From the NCBI RefSeq assembly GCF_001648155.1, contig NZ_CP015199.1, positions 4,779,646 through 4,843,645 of the forward strand: 64,000 nucleotides of DNA, given 5' to 3'. The notes beneath the pieces were generated by a model. It was not told the origin of the DNA. It did not search any database and saw only the letters and a program-made list of their open reading frames with translations. Below are positions 45,745-54,929 of the stretch, piece by piece. Origin of the DNA: Chryseobacterium glaciei. GTDB taxonomy: Bacteria; Bacteroidota; Bacteroidia; Flavobacteriales; Weeksellaceae. The number at the start of each line of letters is the position of its first letter. Position 1 is the first letter of the stretch. The translations under genes and the position numbers were made by a program.

Positions 45745-46030
45745 CATCAATAAGGAATGCTGGATCTTAGAGCGGTTTTTTTTAGATTACAGACATTCTG
45801 TTAAAGTGAAAAATATTCGTAAAATAATATGATAATAAGTATTCTATACAGCATTAACCCATATTCACTTAATAATATACAGCAAATCATATATTACCAT
45901 CATATAGCTTTTAATAATTGTTTATTTTTGAATTTTAAATAGTTAGCTTTCAAAATACTTTTAAAAATCAAAATTGGAGAAACCGGGGATTCGTTCTCGG
46001 TTTTTTATTGTTAAATTAGACAGGCAGGCA

Positions 46031-46062
46031 TAAAAAAACGCCAGACTTCTATGTTCTGACGT
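46031..46062 (-). terminator. Intrinsic terminator for the leftward accessory genes
   Basis: The 8-bp stem ACGTCAGA / TCTGGCGT (one G-T pair), read on the minus strand, has a 9-nt loop and is followed by seven T. It lies 100 bp after the stop of the gene at 46162. The rest of the stretch 45745-46161 holds no supported gene. Confidence 0.7.
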
Positions 46063-46161
46063 CGAGAATAAATATGTATTGAATAAATTTAAATGACTAT
46101 TTAAACTTTCTATTTTACTATTCTCTTTTAATAGTTTTTGATGGCACCAGTTCTTCACCAA

Positions 46162-46584
46162 TTATTTTCCATTTTCAGAATACGGCTTCTGCTCATCTTC
46201 TGATAATTCATTCCATTGCAGCCCATAGGGTGCACCACCACTTGTATATCCAACAATAAAGGCGAAATTTTCATCCTGATCGATACCCCATACCTGCCCT
46301 TTGCTTTTTGCCAGTGCGGCTTCCTTCTTTTGCTTTTTCTTCGCAGTCACCAATTCAACAGAGCGTTTGACTGCTGTTTCATATTCCTCTGTAACAGTAA
46401 TCCCCAAGATCCGCAATTCTGTGATCGAACATAGAAGATCGGTGTGATAACGTCTGGCATAAGCCCGTACCAGGTGCTTTCCCGTATAAGTTGGCAGCCA
46501 CTGCTTTGCAGACTGCAATCGCCTTTCACGCGGCATTGTACATTTAAGTTGTTTATTGCCTTTTCTCTTTCTCTTCTTAGCCAT
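46162..46584 (-). CDS. Uncharacterised basic protein in the conjugation module
   Basis: 140 residues, very basic N-terminus (AKKRKRKGNK), then MPRERRLQSAKQWLPTYTGK, a conserved-looking block seen in proteins of several mobile elements, a helical middle part and a C-terminal WGIDQDENFAFIVGYTSGGA. No enzymatic motif. The basic start suggests nucleic-acid binding. It is the end gene of the leftward accessory group. Confidence 0.7.
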   Translation of the reverse strand: MAKKRKRKGNKQLKCTMPRERRLQSAKQWLPTYTGKHLVRAYARRYHTDLLCSITELRILGITVTEEYETAVKRSVELVTAKKKQKKEAALAKSKGQVWGIDQDENFAFIVGYTSGGAPYGLQWNELSEDEQKPYSENGK

Positions 46585-46737
46585 ATCAAGATATCGTATT
46601 GATCGGGAGTTTTCAGTTAATGGTTCACCTATATAGTGGCATATGCAAAGATCCGAATTTTCTTACTATTGTCATGAAACTACTACTGTCTTGTGGGATC
46701 ATTTATTTTCTAGAAACAACCCCTCCTGTGTCACAAT

Positions 46738-47370
46738 TTACAGCTTACGGCCTTTTCGCGGCGGCTTATTTTCCTTTTGTTGTATGGTGGCTTTGCCGGA
46801 AACCGGTTCTGCATATTGATTCTTTTTCAATCCGGATTCCTCCAGCAGTTTTTTGGGGATATTGGTATTCATAATTATTTTCCCTCCAGTAAGAACCGGA
46901 ATTATATCTTTAATAATAGAATTTTTAATCATCTCTGGTCCTCTCGGATGCTGCAGTATCTTCTCTATCGGCATCGTGAATTGCCATACTTCGAAAGACC
47001 TATCGGGAACACCTGCAACAATACCCGTCACCATTGCCTTTTCAAGCTTTCCTTGAAATTTTTGCATCTCTTTTTCCTGGAGGTATTTGTCGAGCAGGTT
47101 ATCAATATACAGCTCAAGATCCATCTTCAATTCGTGATCCCTACCCCCTTCGCTGAATTTCTCCGAAGGGAGTGAACGGCAGTACACTTCGGCATCATCA
47201 ATAAGTTTCTGCCCTTTTTGATCATCAGCCCGGTAAGTGGTTGGCCCGCCGTGACCCCGGTTGGAAGCAGTGCCGGCCTTTATTCCGTCTATATACAGAT
47301 TTGCTGAAAATGCATTGGTCTCTTCACTAAGCTTCTCGCTATATTGAATACTTTTTAACTCTATTTTCAT
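46738..47370 (-). CDS. Uncharacterised conjugation-module protein
   Basis: 210 residues, soluble. N-terminal block IKAGTASNRGHGGPTTYRAD, a helical middle segment and a strongly basic C-terminus (NKPPRKGRKL). The next gene upstream ends in a similar basic tail. Recognised only as a type of hypothetical protein common in Bacteroidota conjugative elements. Starts 5 bp after the stop of the 47376 gene, so the two are coupled. Confidence 0.7.
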   Translation of the reverse strand: MKIELKSIQYSEKLSEETNAFSANLYIDGIKAGTASNRGHGGPTTYRADDQKGQKLIDDAEVYCRSLPSEKFSEGGRDHELKMDLELYIDNLLDKYLQEKEMQKFQGKLEKAMVTGIVAGVPDRSFEVWQFTMPIEKILQHPRGPEMIKNSIIKDIIPVLTGGKIIMNTNIPKKLLEESGLKKNQYAEPVSGKATIQQKENKPPRKGRKL

Positions 47371-47375
47371 AACTT

Positions 47376-48179
47376 TTAAAGTTTGGGTCCTTTTCTTTTG
47401 ATCGGTTTATCGCCTTTGGAAGTTTTAATGGATTTTGCTTTATTTTCTCTGATAGCTTCTTCTATTCCGGTATCTTTCCAGCTAACCTGACCAGCTCTGA
47501 AATGAGATTTCAGGTTACTTTCCTTTAAATTAGACAGCTCATCAAAACCATGCTTTCTGTTGTATCCGATCGGGTCCAAAGCACTTTCATGGGGAATGCT
47601 CACAACAAGTATATCTTTAGGTATTTCTGTTACGGAATTAAAATCAATCTCCTGAAATTCATGTTTTTTCGGATTGTACGGAATAAAGTACTTATCCTTT
47701 CCGTCAACATAATAGTCTTGGATCTTAGAAAATACGATACCTCCGGATAAAAAATCATCTTTAGGACGCAGCATATCCATCCGCAGATCGACATAAAAAG
47801 GATGACCTGCAATATCAACAATGGGTAAAAGACCACTAAGCCGTTCTTTTAAGGCGGTCTGATCAACCATTAGATCAAAATCGCTCCTGGTTGCAAACAT
47901 TTCTAAAGGAACACCGTATTTCTCCGACATTCCTTCCGGATCGAGTGTGACTAATTCCGGCAGACTTATCGTAACCGTTTCTCCACTGATAAAAGAAGAC
48001 GGTATATTCTTTTCCGTCAGACTGTACTCAAAAGAATAACCATTGTGGTTTCCAAGATCCCTCATCTCAAAAAGCGAAATTGTATTGTTAGGATTATCCT
48101 TTTCCCTTAATTCTAACTTATTGACATCGACCAAGAATTCGGTTCCTTCGATGTTTACTGTTGGTAATTCTCTTTCCAT
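47376..48179 (-). CDS. Uncharacterised protein with an internal duplication
   Basis: 267 residues. Two related halves: VNIEGTEFLVDVNKLELREK near the start and VDIAGHPFYVDLRMDMLRPK near residue 120, each followed by a DPxGxxxKyG-like segment (LDPEGMSEKYGVP; LDPIGYNRKHGFD). The end is basic (KPIKRKGPKL), like the neighbouring protein. No family name recognised. It lies in a leftward group with traD and the ParA gene. Confidence 0.72.
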   Translation of the reverse strand: MERELPTVNIEGTEFLVDVNKLELREKDNPNNTISLFEMRDLGNHNGYSFEYSLTEKNIPSSFISGETVTISLPELVTLDPEGMSEKYGVPLEMFATRSDFDLMVDQTALKERLSGLLPIVDIAGHPFYVDLRMDMLRPKDDFLSGGIVFSKIQDYYVDGKDKYFIPYNPKKHEFQEIDFNSVTEIPKDILVVSIPHESALDPIGYNRKHGFDELSNLKESNLKSHFRAGQVSWKDTGIEEAIRENKAKSIKTSKGDKPIKRKGPKL

Positions 48180-48222
48180 GCTAAACCATTATCTAAGAGT
48201 TAAAAAAATGGGGCCCTGTCTT

Positions 48223-48855
48223 TTAGACAAAATCCTCAATATCAAATCCGTCCAGATTTCCATTCCGCATAGTGGAAGAACCGGCAACTGTTTCGGCGGA
48301 AAGGCTTCGGTCCAATAGCGCTGCTATTCTTCTCGAAGCTCCTTCCATAGAGCTTTCCAATAGGCTGAAGAGTTCAGTTCCCTGTATTTTACGAACAATG
48401 TCTACCGCTTGTTTCTCTAAAGATGGCTCGGGCGTTTCTTGGCTCAGCAACATCCCCACGGTACTTAGTTCTTCAAAGGTGACCCCTGTGGCGAAACCGT
48501 CTTCACCATCGGAAACCCTATACTTGCCCCACTCTTTTTCCTCATCTTCAAAATCAGGCATGTGACCAAAAACTTCTTCCGGTTCTTCCTGCGGAATTTC
48601 TATATCGAAATCTTCTTCTTTGATTTCACTGGCTAAATTATTTGATTTAGTCTCTTGTTGATTATTTTGGCTTTCAGGGGCATTCTTTGGCGTCGAAAGT
48701 CTCGTTGCGGGCTTCGGCAAACCCATAATTTCCGGTAAAATGATCGCCGTTTTATTCTGGCTTTCTTTCGTAACCGGTCTTTTTTTGATCACAAATTTAT
48801 CCTCCAGCAGTAAAAAGATGACCACGAGCAGGCATATTACAATAAGTGTTTCCAT
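48223..48855 (-). CDS. traD: Conjugal transfer protein TraD
   Basis: 210 residues: N-terminal membrane helix (LIVICLLVVIFLLL), acidic linker (EEDFDIEIPQEEPEEVFGHM), then the TraD-type domain (GVTFEELSTVGMLLSQE; VDIVRKIQGTELFSLLES) and the end DGFDIEDFV. Sequence style and position after DUF3408 and ParA genes fit TraD of CTnDOT-like elements. Confidence 0.78.
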   Translation of the reverse strand: METLIVICLLVVIFLLLEDKFVIKKRPVTKESQNKTAIILPEIMGLPKPATRLSTPKNAPESQNNQQETKSNNLASEIKEEDFDIEIPQEEPEEVFGHMPDFEDEEKEWGKYRVSDGEDGFATGVTFEELSTVGMLLSQETPEPSLEKQAVDIVRKIQGTELFSLLESSMEGASRRIAALLDRSLSAETVAGSSTMRNGNLDGFDIEDFV

Positions 48856-48904
48856 AACTATTTAATATTTAGGTATTCTGTGAAATTGGGAAAAGTGCAT
48901 TTTC

Positions 48905-49309
48905 TCATAGGATAGGTTTATTTCTTTCATTAAAAAAGTCGGTAATATCGACTCCGAATTCTTGGAAATGATATTCAAAAATATTATCGATATAGGAATA
49001 AAGTGTCGTCTTATCTTCCCTGGTTAATTGAACAATACGAAGAAGCCGTTCATGATATTCAGGCCGTATGTATACCACTTTACCATTGCGCCCCGATGGG
49101 TAACGGTTGGTAAGAAATACCTCTTCATAGCTGATCTTCTTTTGAATGTTTTCTTTCCTTCTCTCCCGAGATTTACTTTCTTTAGTTTCAACATCCTGTT
49201 TAGTAGCTTGATTGTCGGAAGCCGGCTCTTTACCACTCATGATCTCCATGATTGAAGCCTCATCAACTATTGGCTTTTCAAAACTCTTTTTAATTTCATT
49301 AGAATCCAT
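48905..49309 (-). CDS. DUF3408 conjugation protein (TraB/TraC-like)
   Basis: 134 residues, with disordered charged N-terminal half and a C-terminal DUF3408 domain (YEEVFLTNRYPSGRNGKVVY; RLLRIVQLTREDKTTLYSYI; DNIFEYHF), a ribbon-helix-helix-like fold. These proteins accompany the ParA protein in conjugative transposons. Starts 10 bp after the parA stop. Confidence 0.85.
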   Translation of the reverse strand: MDSNEIKKSFEKPIVDEASIMEIMSGKEPASDNQATKQDVETKESKSRERRKENIQKKISYEEVFLTNRYPSGRNGKVVYIRPEYHERLLRIVQLTREDKTTLYSYIDNIFEYHFQEFGVDITDFFNERNKPIL

Positions 49310-49319
49310 GGCTCACATT

Positions 49320-50084
49320 TTATCGTTTTACGATTTTTAGAAATTCCTGAATAAACAGATCCAATCTGGTCATCCGCATTAACTTTTCTTCCGGTGGCAG
49401 TAAACTTGATCTGAATATATAATTACCGCTCTCTTCCGTTTCTCTGCGAAAACGCTTGCTATCCATGATCCGGGTTTGCATAACATTCAATTCCAATTCC
49501 TTAATAACGGTCTGATAAGCATCATAAAGAGTGGTTTTTTCCCTGCCATCCACTTGGTTCCAGAATAACCAGTATGACTGCTCCGCTTCAACTGAAACTG
49601 TCCCTGCAAGCTTAAGAAGTGCGGTAGCAAAGCTTAAGGTGCTTTCCACCACAAGACGGTCAGCGGTTATTGGAGAAAAAATAAAATCCATCACTTTTAA
49701 GGTGGTCAGTACACCACTGGTGTTGGCTGTTCCGGGCAGGTCGAAAAAGATAAAGTCAAAATGAAGTGCGGAGTCATCAACATGCTCTGCCGCTTTTTCC
49801 AGTGCATCATCAGCTTTGCACCGGATAATGGAATATGCTTTTTTATTGATCTGCTGATACAGTTTTAAAGCGGCCTTTTTATGGTACTCATTCTGCATCA
49901 CCGTCTTCATATCCCGATCCCTCATTTTGCCCAGGCTATGTTGAGGGAAATCACAGTCCATAATGAGTACATTATAACCGAGTCTGAAATGCAGAAGACT
50001 TGCGACTAAAGTGGTAAATGTTGATTTTCCAACGCCTCCCTTTTGGGTGGAGAAACTGATTTTTAAAGGCTTTTTCATTGTCAT
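49320..50084 (-). CDS. traA: ParA-family ATPase (TraA)
   Basis: 254 residues with a deviant Walker A (KGGVGKST, at about 15-22), a DCDFPQHS motif and a FIFFDLPGTANT Walker B-like segment. It is the ParA/MinD-type ATPase that heads the leftward transfer operon in Bacteroidota elements. An ATG two codons downstream is an equally good start. The upstream 600-bp gap holds the oriT candidate. Confidence 0.9.
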   Translation of the reverse strand: MTMKKPLKISFSTQKGGVGKSTFTTLVASLLHFRLGYNVLIMDCDFPQHSLGKMRDRDMKTVMQNEYHKKAALKLYQQINKKAYSIIRCKADDALEKAAEHVDDSALHFDFIFFDLPGTANTSGVLTTLKVMDFIFSPITADRLVVESTLSFATALLKLAGTVSVEAEQSYWLFWNQVDGREKTTLYDAYQTVIKELELNVMQTRIMDSKRFRRETEESGNYIFRSSLLPPEEKLMRMTRLDLFIQEFLKIVKR

Positions 50085-50592
50085 GATTTTAAATATTTAT
50101 AATTGTTTTTATTAGAAATTGCGCAGGAATAAAGATGTAAAGACGCATATACGGCGATATTCCTGTATTACTTTTTGCCAAATTTTCTTTACAGGATTAT
50201 TGCTTGGTTTCTTTATTCCTACATGCTTTTCTCTAAATCCCGTAAGTTGTATCACAGCTTATTTTACAAACAATATGCTTTACCAGCTATACGCCAAAAT
50301 GCTTTTACAGTTTTACATATTTACACTTTAGCAGTTGCCCGTCGGTAAAGTAATATTTCCTGTTTCTTTCCTTATTGCCGGCATAAGCAATTGTATATAT
50401 TTCGGTAAAACCATAAAGCAAAGAAAGAGCATAACCATGCTATATGCTTCTGTATGGCAGTATTTGGCGCTTTCAGGCTTCATTTGGCGCTGCTTTCGAT
50501 TGCAATCCTTTCAACATTCAGCCCGAACTTTGTAAAAAGATTTTGAAATGGATTTTACAGATAACTACTCCGGCAAATCAGCCCGTATCCCG
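50085..50592. other. Gene-free stretch left of the oriT candidate
   Basis: About 500 bp between the ParA gene and the hairpin cluster. Short frames are present but none has a plausible start or family. It should contain the promoters of the divergent transfer operons. Confidence 0.5.
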
Positions 50593-50753
50593 GACAGCTC
50601 AAAGCTGTCTTTCCCTGCTTTATTTAATTCATCCCGCAGGGTGAATTCTCTGTTCACCGGAACAGAGCAAGTTATGTTTTGAGCTGCTGGAAATGAATTC
50701 CGCAGCTCAAAACGACTTGCCCTTGCAGGGGGCTGAAAACCGCTCCGAAGTCG
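50593..50753. other. Candidate origin of transfer (oriT)
   Basis: Four inverted repeats cluster here. (a) GACAGCT-CAA-AGCTGTC at 50593-50609. (b) CTCTGTTC-N4-GAACAGAG at 50648-50667. (c) GTTTTGAGCTGC-N14-GCAGCTCAAAAC at 50676-50713. (d) CGACTT...AAGTCG at 50713-50753, enclosing CCCT-TGC-AGGG at 50720-50730. The cluster lies directly upstream of mobA and mobB and between divergent transfer operons, the usual place for oriT. The nick site cannot be set from sequence alone. Confidence 0.65.
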
Positions 50754-50782
50754 CAGTTTTATTAATTTATAAATGGATTATC

Positions 50783-51217
50783 ATGGAAGAAAATAATGAT
50801 CATAAGAATAAGAAAGGAGGCCGCAATCCTAAAAAGAACCCGGCCATATTTCGGTATTCGATTAGCCTTAATTCAGATGAAAACGCGCGTTTTCTAGCTC
50901 TTTTTCAGCAGTCCGGAATGAAGGTAATGGCACATTTTATCACCGCGTGCCTGTTTCAGAAAACAATTAAAACCATAAAGATTGACAGTTCTGCTATGGA
51001 TTATCATCTACGGCTAACCAATTTTTATGCACAGTTCAGGTCGGTTGGCGTCAATTATAATCAGGTTGTAAAGATTATGTACCGTAATTTTTCAGAAAAA
51101 AAAGCCTCTGCGTATCTCTTTAAACTTGAAAAACAAACGATTGAAATGGCAAAATTAATTCAGGAAATCATCCGTCTTACTCAGGAATTTGAAGAAAAAC
51201 ATCTTAATAAAGAATGA
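50783..51217 (+). CDS. mobA: Mobilisation protein MobA (relaxosome accessory)
   Basis: 144 residues from the ATG at 50783. The longer frame from 50693 would translate across the oriT hairpins and gives an unrelated start, so I reject it. The body (GGRNPKKNPAIFRYSISLNS; FRSVGVNYNQVVKIMYRNF) matches the MobA/BmgB-type DNA-binding partners of Bacteroidota relaxases. It ends 3 bp before the relaxase gene. Confidence 0.85.
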   Translation: MEENNDHKNKKGGRNPKKNPAIFRYSISLNSDENARFLALFQQSGMKVMAHFITACLFQKTIKTIKIDSSAMDYHLRLTNFYAQFRSVGVNYNQVVKIMYRNFSEKKASAYLFKLEKQTIEMAKLIQEIIRLTQEFEEKHLNKE

Positions 51218-51220
51218 TAA

Positions 51221-52528
51221 ATGGTCGCAAAAATTGGCAAGGGTGCAAATTTATTGGGCGCGCTCATCTATAATCAGCAGAAAGTTGATAAGGAAAACGG
51301 ACAGATTTTATTCATGCAAAAGATAGCTGAAACAGTTAATGGTCAATATTCAGCGTCACAATTATACCGCTCTTTCGAGCTTTACCTCACCGCAAACCAA
51401 AAAGTGGAGAAGCCTGTATTACATATTTCCCTTAATCCTGATCCGAGAGATAAGGTCAGCGATGAACAGTTTATATCCATCGCCCAACAGTATATGAGAG
51501 AAATGGGCTACGGAGAACAGCCTTTTATCGTATTCAAGCATACCGATACCGAGCGGACGCATATTCACATTGTATCCACCAACGTTACTCTGGATGGCAG
51601 GAAAATCTCAGATAAATTTGACCATCCCCGTTCAATGGAAATTTGCAGAACAATTGAAAAACAATACCAACTTTTCCCTGCAACAGAACAGGCTCAGTCT
51701 TCCAGTAATGAACTTTTTAATCCTGTTGATTATAAAAAAGGAGATATTAAGAGCCAGCTTGCCTCGGTGGTAAGGTATCTTCCAAAACATTACCGGTTTC
51801 AAAGCATGGGTGAATTCAATGCCCTATTATCGCTGTTCAATATAACGGCTGAAGAAGTTAAAGGTGAGTTAAAGGGAGTACCAAAACAAGGGTTGGTTTA
51901 TTTTGCTTTGAACGAAAACGGTGATAAAATTAGCAATCCTTTCAAAGCCTCATTATTTGGGAAAAGTGCAGGATATCTTATGCTGCAGAAACATTTAGAG
52001 CAGTGTAGCGATGTGCTGAAAAGAGAAAACTCAAAACCTTTACTCATAAGATCAATTGAGATTGCCATGCACACGTCCACGGATGAGGTCAGCTTCAAAA
52101 AACAATTACAGGAACAGGGGATCAATACCGTGGTACGAAGAAATTCTGAACGACGTGTTTATGGGATAACATTTATTGATCACAACTCTAAAACGGTATA
52201 TAATGGCTCGCGTTTAGGAAAAGAATTTTCTGCCAATGTCTTTAACGATTGGTGGAACAACCATCAAAAACCGGAAATCAAAAATACCGAGGAGAAAAAA
52301 ACACCTTTGAAATCATATCGATCCCCCAAGGATCATCATTATAGTGAAAAACCGCATCATATTTTCGATTTCCTAAATGAAGAGCAGTCTTTATTTCAAC
52401 TGGATGAAACTGGTTTAATAGAATCTTTTGGAGGATTATTGCCGGATGCCCTTAGTGATGATTTTGAAGAAATAAACTTTGAGAATCAAATGAAGAAAAA
52501 GAAACGGAAACGTGGAAATCAAAAGTAG
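51221..52528 (+). CDS. mobB: Relaxase MobB (MOB_P-type mobilisation nuclease)
   Basis: 435 residues with the relaxase N-terminal domain: LHISLNPDP (His68) and the metal-binding three-histidine motif HTDTERTHIHIV (His107, His114, His116). The nicking tyrosine is probably among the N-terminal residues (for example Tyr17 or Tyr49), but I cannot assign it. A basic C-terminus ends KKKKRKRGNQK. It nicks at oriT and pilots the DNA strand. Confidence 0.9.
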   Translation: MVAKIGKGANLLGALIYNQQKVDKENGQILFMQKIAETVNGQYSASQLYRSFELYLTANQKVEKPVLHISLNPDPRDKVSDEQFISIAQQYMREMGYGEQPFIVFKHTDTERTHIHIVSTNVTLDGRKISDKFDHPRSMEICRTIEKQYQLFPATEQAQSSSNELFNPVDYKKGDIKSQLASVVRYLPKHYRFQSMGEFNALLSLFNITAEEVKGELKGVPKQGLVYFALNENGDKISNPFKASLFGKSAGYLMLQKHLEQCSDVLKRENSKPLLIRSIEIAMHTSTDEVSFKKQLQEQGINTVVRRNSERRVYGITFIDHNSKTVYNGSRLGKEFSANVFNDWWNNHQKPEIKNTEEKKTPLKSYRSPKDHHYSEKPHHIFDFLNEEQSLFQLDETGLIESFGGLLPDALSDDFEEINFENQMKKKKRKRGNQK

Positions 52529-52716
52529 CAGGCGATGGGTAATCAATGCTATAGGTTCATTCTCTCACCAAAAAGACTTCTCAAAAGCTCCACTGCCCTT
52601 AAAAATTAGCAAAAGCAAAGCCATCGAAAGCCTAATAAAGCCACCTACGGCCACCGTACAATAATTCCTCAAAACCGGCTTTACATTCCCCCCTTGTAAC
52701 ATTTAAATCTAAAATA

Positions 52717-54711
52717 ATGCAAGGAGAAGATGATTTAAGAGGGCTCGCTAAAATAGTGGAGTTTATGCGTGCAGTAAGCATCCTTTTGGTACTTATGCAC
52801 AGCTATTGGTACTGCTACGAGTTTTTCCGCGAGCAGGGGTGGGTATTATCTATTATTGATAAAATACTAAGCAATTTCCAGCGTACCGCAGGATTATTTT
52901 CGCATCCCCTTTATACTAAGATTTTCACATTGGTACTCCTGTCTTTAAGCTGTTTGGGAACGAAGGGCGTAAAGAATGAGAAAATAACATGGCCCAAAAT
53001 CTATACTGCATTAGCGGCGGGCTTCATTCTGTTTTTCTTAAATACTCCGCTGCTACATCTTTCACTGAACGTTGCTGCACTGCTCTATATGCTTACGTTA
53101 GGCTTAGGGTTTATCCTACTACTAAAGGCCGGGGTTTGGATGAGCAGGCTGCTGAAAAACAATCTAATGGATGATGTTTTCAATATTGAAAACGAAAGCT
53201 TTATGCAGGAAACCAGGTTAATGGAAAACGAATACTCCGTTAATCTACCCACCAAGTTCTATTACAATAAGAAATGGCATAACGGCTGGGTTAACGTAGT
53301 GAACCCCTTCAGGGCCACGATTGTGTTGGGCAATCCAGGCTCAGGAAAATCCTATGCTATTGTCAATAATTACATCAAGCAACACATCGAGAAAGGGTTC
53401 TCAATGTATATCTACGATTTCAAGTTCGACGATCTTTCAACCATTGCCTATAACCATCTTTTAAAACATACCGATAAGTACAAGGTAAAACCGACATTCT
53501 ATGTCATCAATTTTGATGATCCCAGAAGAAGCCACCGCTGCAATCCCATCAATCCATCTTTCATGACAGATATTTCAGATGCTTATGAATCGGCTTATAC
53601 CATCATGCTTAATTTAAACAGGAGCTGGATACAAAAGCAAGGCGATTTCTTTGTAGAATCTCCAATTATTCTTTTCGCTGCGATTATTTGGTTTTTGAAA
53701 ATCTATCAGAATGGCAAGTACTGCACCTTCCCACACGCTATAGAATTATTAAACAAAAAATATGCAGATATTTTTACCGTCCTGACCTCCTATCCTGATC
53801 TGGAAAATTACCTCTCCCCTTTTATGGATGCCTGGAAAGGTGGCGCACAGGACCAGCTGCAAGGCCAGATCGCCTCGGCTAAAATTCCACTTTCCAGAAT
53901 GATCTCACCACAGCTATACTGGGTAATGACAGGAGATGATTTTACATTAGATATCAACAATCTCAAAGAACCCAAGATCCTTTGTGTAGGTAATAACCCA
54001 GACCGCCAAAATATCTATTCCGCCGCACTCGGTCTGTACAATTCCAGGATTGTAAAGCTTATTAATAAAAAGGGACAGCTTAAAAGTTCCGTCATCATCG
54101 ATGAGCTTCCGACCATTTATTTCCGAGGACTGGACAACCTGATCGCAACGGCGAGAAGTAATAAAGTGGCAGTTTGTCTCGGCTTCCAGGACTATTCGCA
54201 ATTAAACCGCGATTATGGAGATAAGGAAAGTAAGGTTATCCAAAACACAGTAGGTAATATTTTCAGCGGGCAGGCAGTTGGAGAAACAGCCAAAAGTTTA
54301 TCTGAGCGTTTTGGCAAAGTACTGCAAAAACGGCAAAGCCTGAGCATTAACCGTACTGACAAATCCACTTCCATTTCTACCCAACTGGATAGTTTAATAC
54401 CTGCTTCCAAAATATCTACACTCACGCAAGGGATGTTCGTAGGTGCGGTTTCCGACAATTTTGAGGAGCGGATTGACCAGAAAATATTTCACTCGGAAAT
54501 CGTAGTGGATAATGAAAAAGTAGCTGCAGAAACAAAAGCCTATCAGAAAATCCCACAGATCCTATCCTTTGAAAATGAGAACGGAGAGGATACCATGAAA
54601 GCAACCATCGAAGCCAATTACAAGCAGATTAAACAGGATATCGTAGAGATCATCTTCGATGAAATGGAAAGGATAAAAAATGATCCTGACCTGCAGCACC
54701 TGATCCAATAG
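52717..54711 (+). CDS. mobC: Type IV coupling protein MobC (VirD4/TraG-like)
   Basis: 664 residues: N-terminal membrane helices (about 20-40, 60-78, 90-140), then an ATPase domain with Walker A GNPGSGKS at about 205-212, YDFKFDDLSTIAYN, and a Walker B-type segment VIIDELPTIYFRGLDNLIAT, plus the TraG/VirD4 motif (SERFGKVLQ). It links the relaxosome to the channel. Separated from mobB by 188 bp with no visible gene. Confidence 0.92.
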   Translation: MQGEDDLRGLAKIVEFMRAVSILLVLMHSYWYCYEFFREQGWVLSIIDKILSNFQRTAGLFSHPLYTKIFTLVLLSLSCLGTKGVKNEKITWPKIYTALAAGFILFFLNTPLLHLSLNVAALLYMLTLGLGFILLLKAGVWMSRLLKNNLMDDVFNIENESFMQETRLMENEYSVNLPTKFYYNKKWHNGWVNVVNPFRATIVLGNPGSGKSYAIVNNYIKQHIEKGFSMYIYDFKFDDLSTIAYNHLLKHTDKYKVKPTFYVINFDDPRRSHRCNPINPSFMTDISDAYESAYTIMLNLNRSWIQKQGDFFVESPIILFAAIIWFLKIYQNGKYCTFPHAIELLNKKYADIFTVLTSYPDLENYLSPFMDAWKGGAQDQLQGQIASAKIPLSRMISPQLYWVMTGDDFTLDINNLKEPKILCVGNNPDRQNIYSAALGLYNSRIVKLINKKGQLKSSVIIDELPTIYFRGLDNLIATARSNKVAVCLGFQDYSQLNRDYGDKESKVIQNTVGNIFSGQAVGETAKSLSERFGKVLQKRQSLSINRTDKSTSISTQLDSLIPASKISTLTQGMFVGAVSDNFEERIDQKIFHSEIVVDNEKVAAETKAYQKIPQILSFENENGEDTMKATIEANYKQIKQDIVEIIFDEMERIKNDPDLQHLIQ

Positions 54712-54929
54712 TTATTTCTCCCGTAAAACCCTGCATGGGAGCATAAAAAATTTTCAGGGATGGTGATACCCAAAAACTCAAAACTATGAACCCTGACTCA
54801 TCTTGAACGATGACAGCCTTATATGGCTGATCCATCCATTTAAAACAACCTATTAATTTATTGACATACACCAGAAAGCAAACAGCATTTCCTGTGTTTC
54901 TATCTTCTCAACTTTAATTTTTTTCTTTT

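Noticed and set aside
50335..50644. Short rightward frames between the ParA and mobA genes
   Set aside because: No recognisable domain, no start context and overlap with one another; the region is better explained as promoter and oriT DNA.
50693..50782. N-terminal 30-codon extension of MobA
   Set aside because: It would translate through the oriT hairpins and gives a sequence unlike MobA; the ATG at 50783 gives a normal start.
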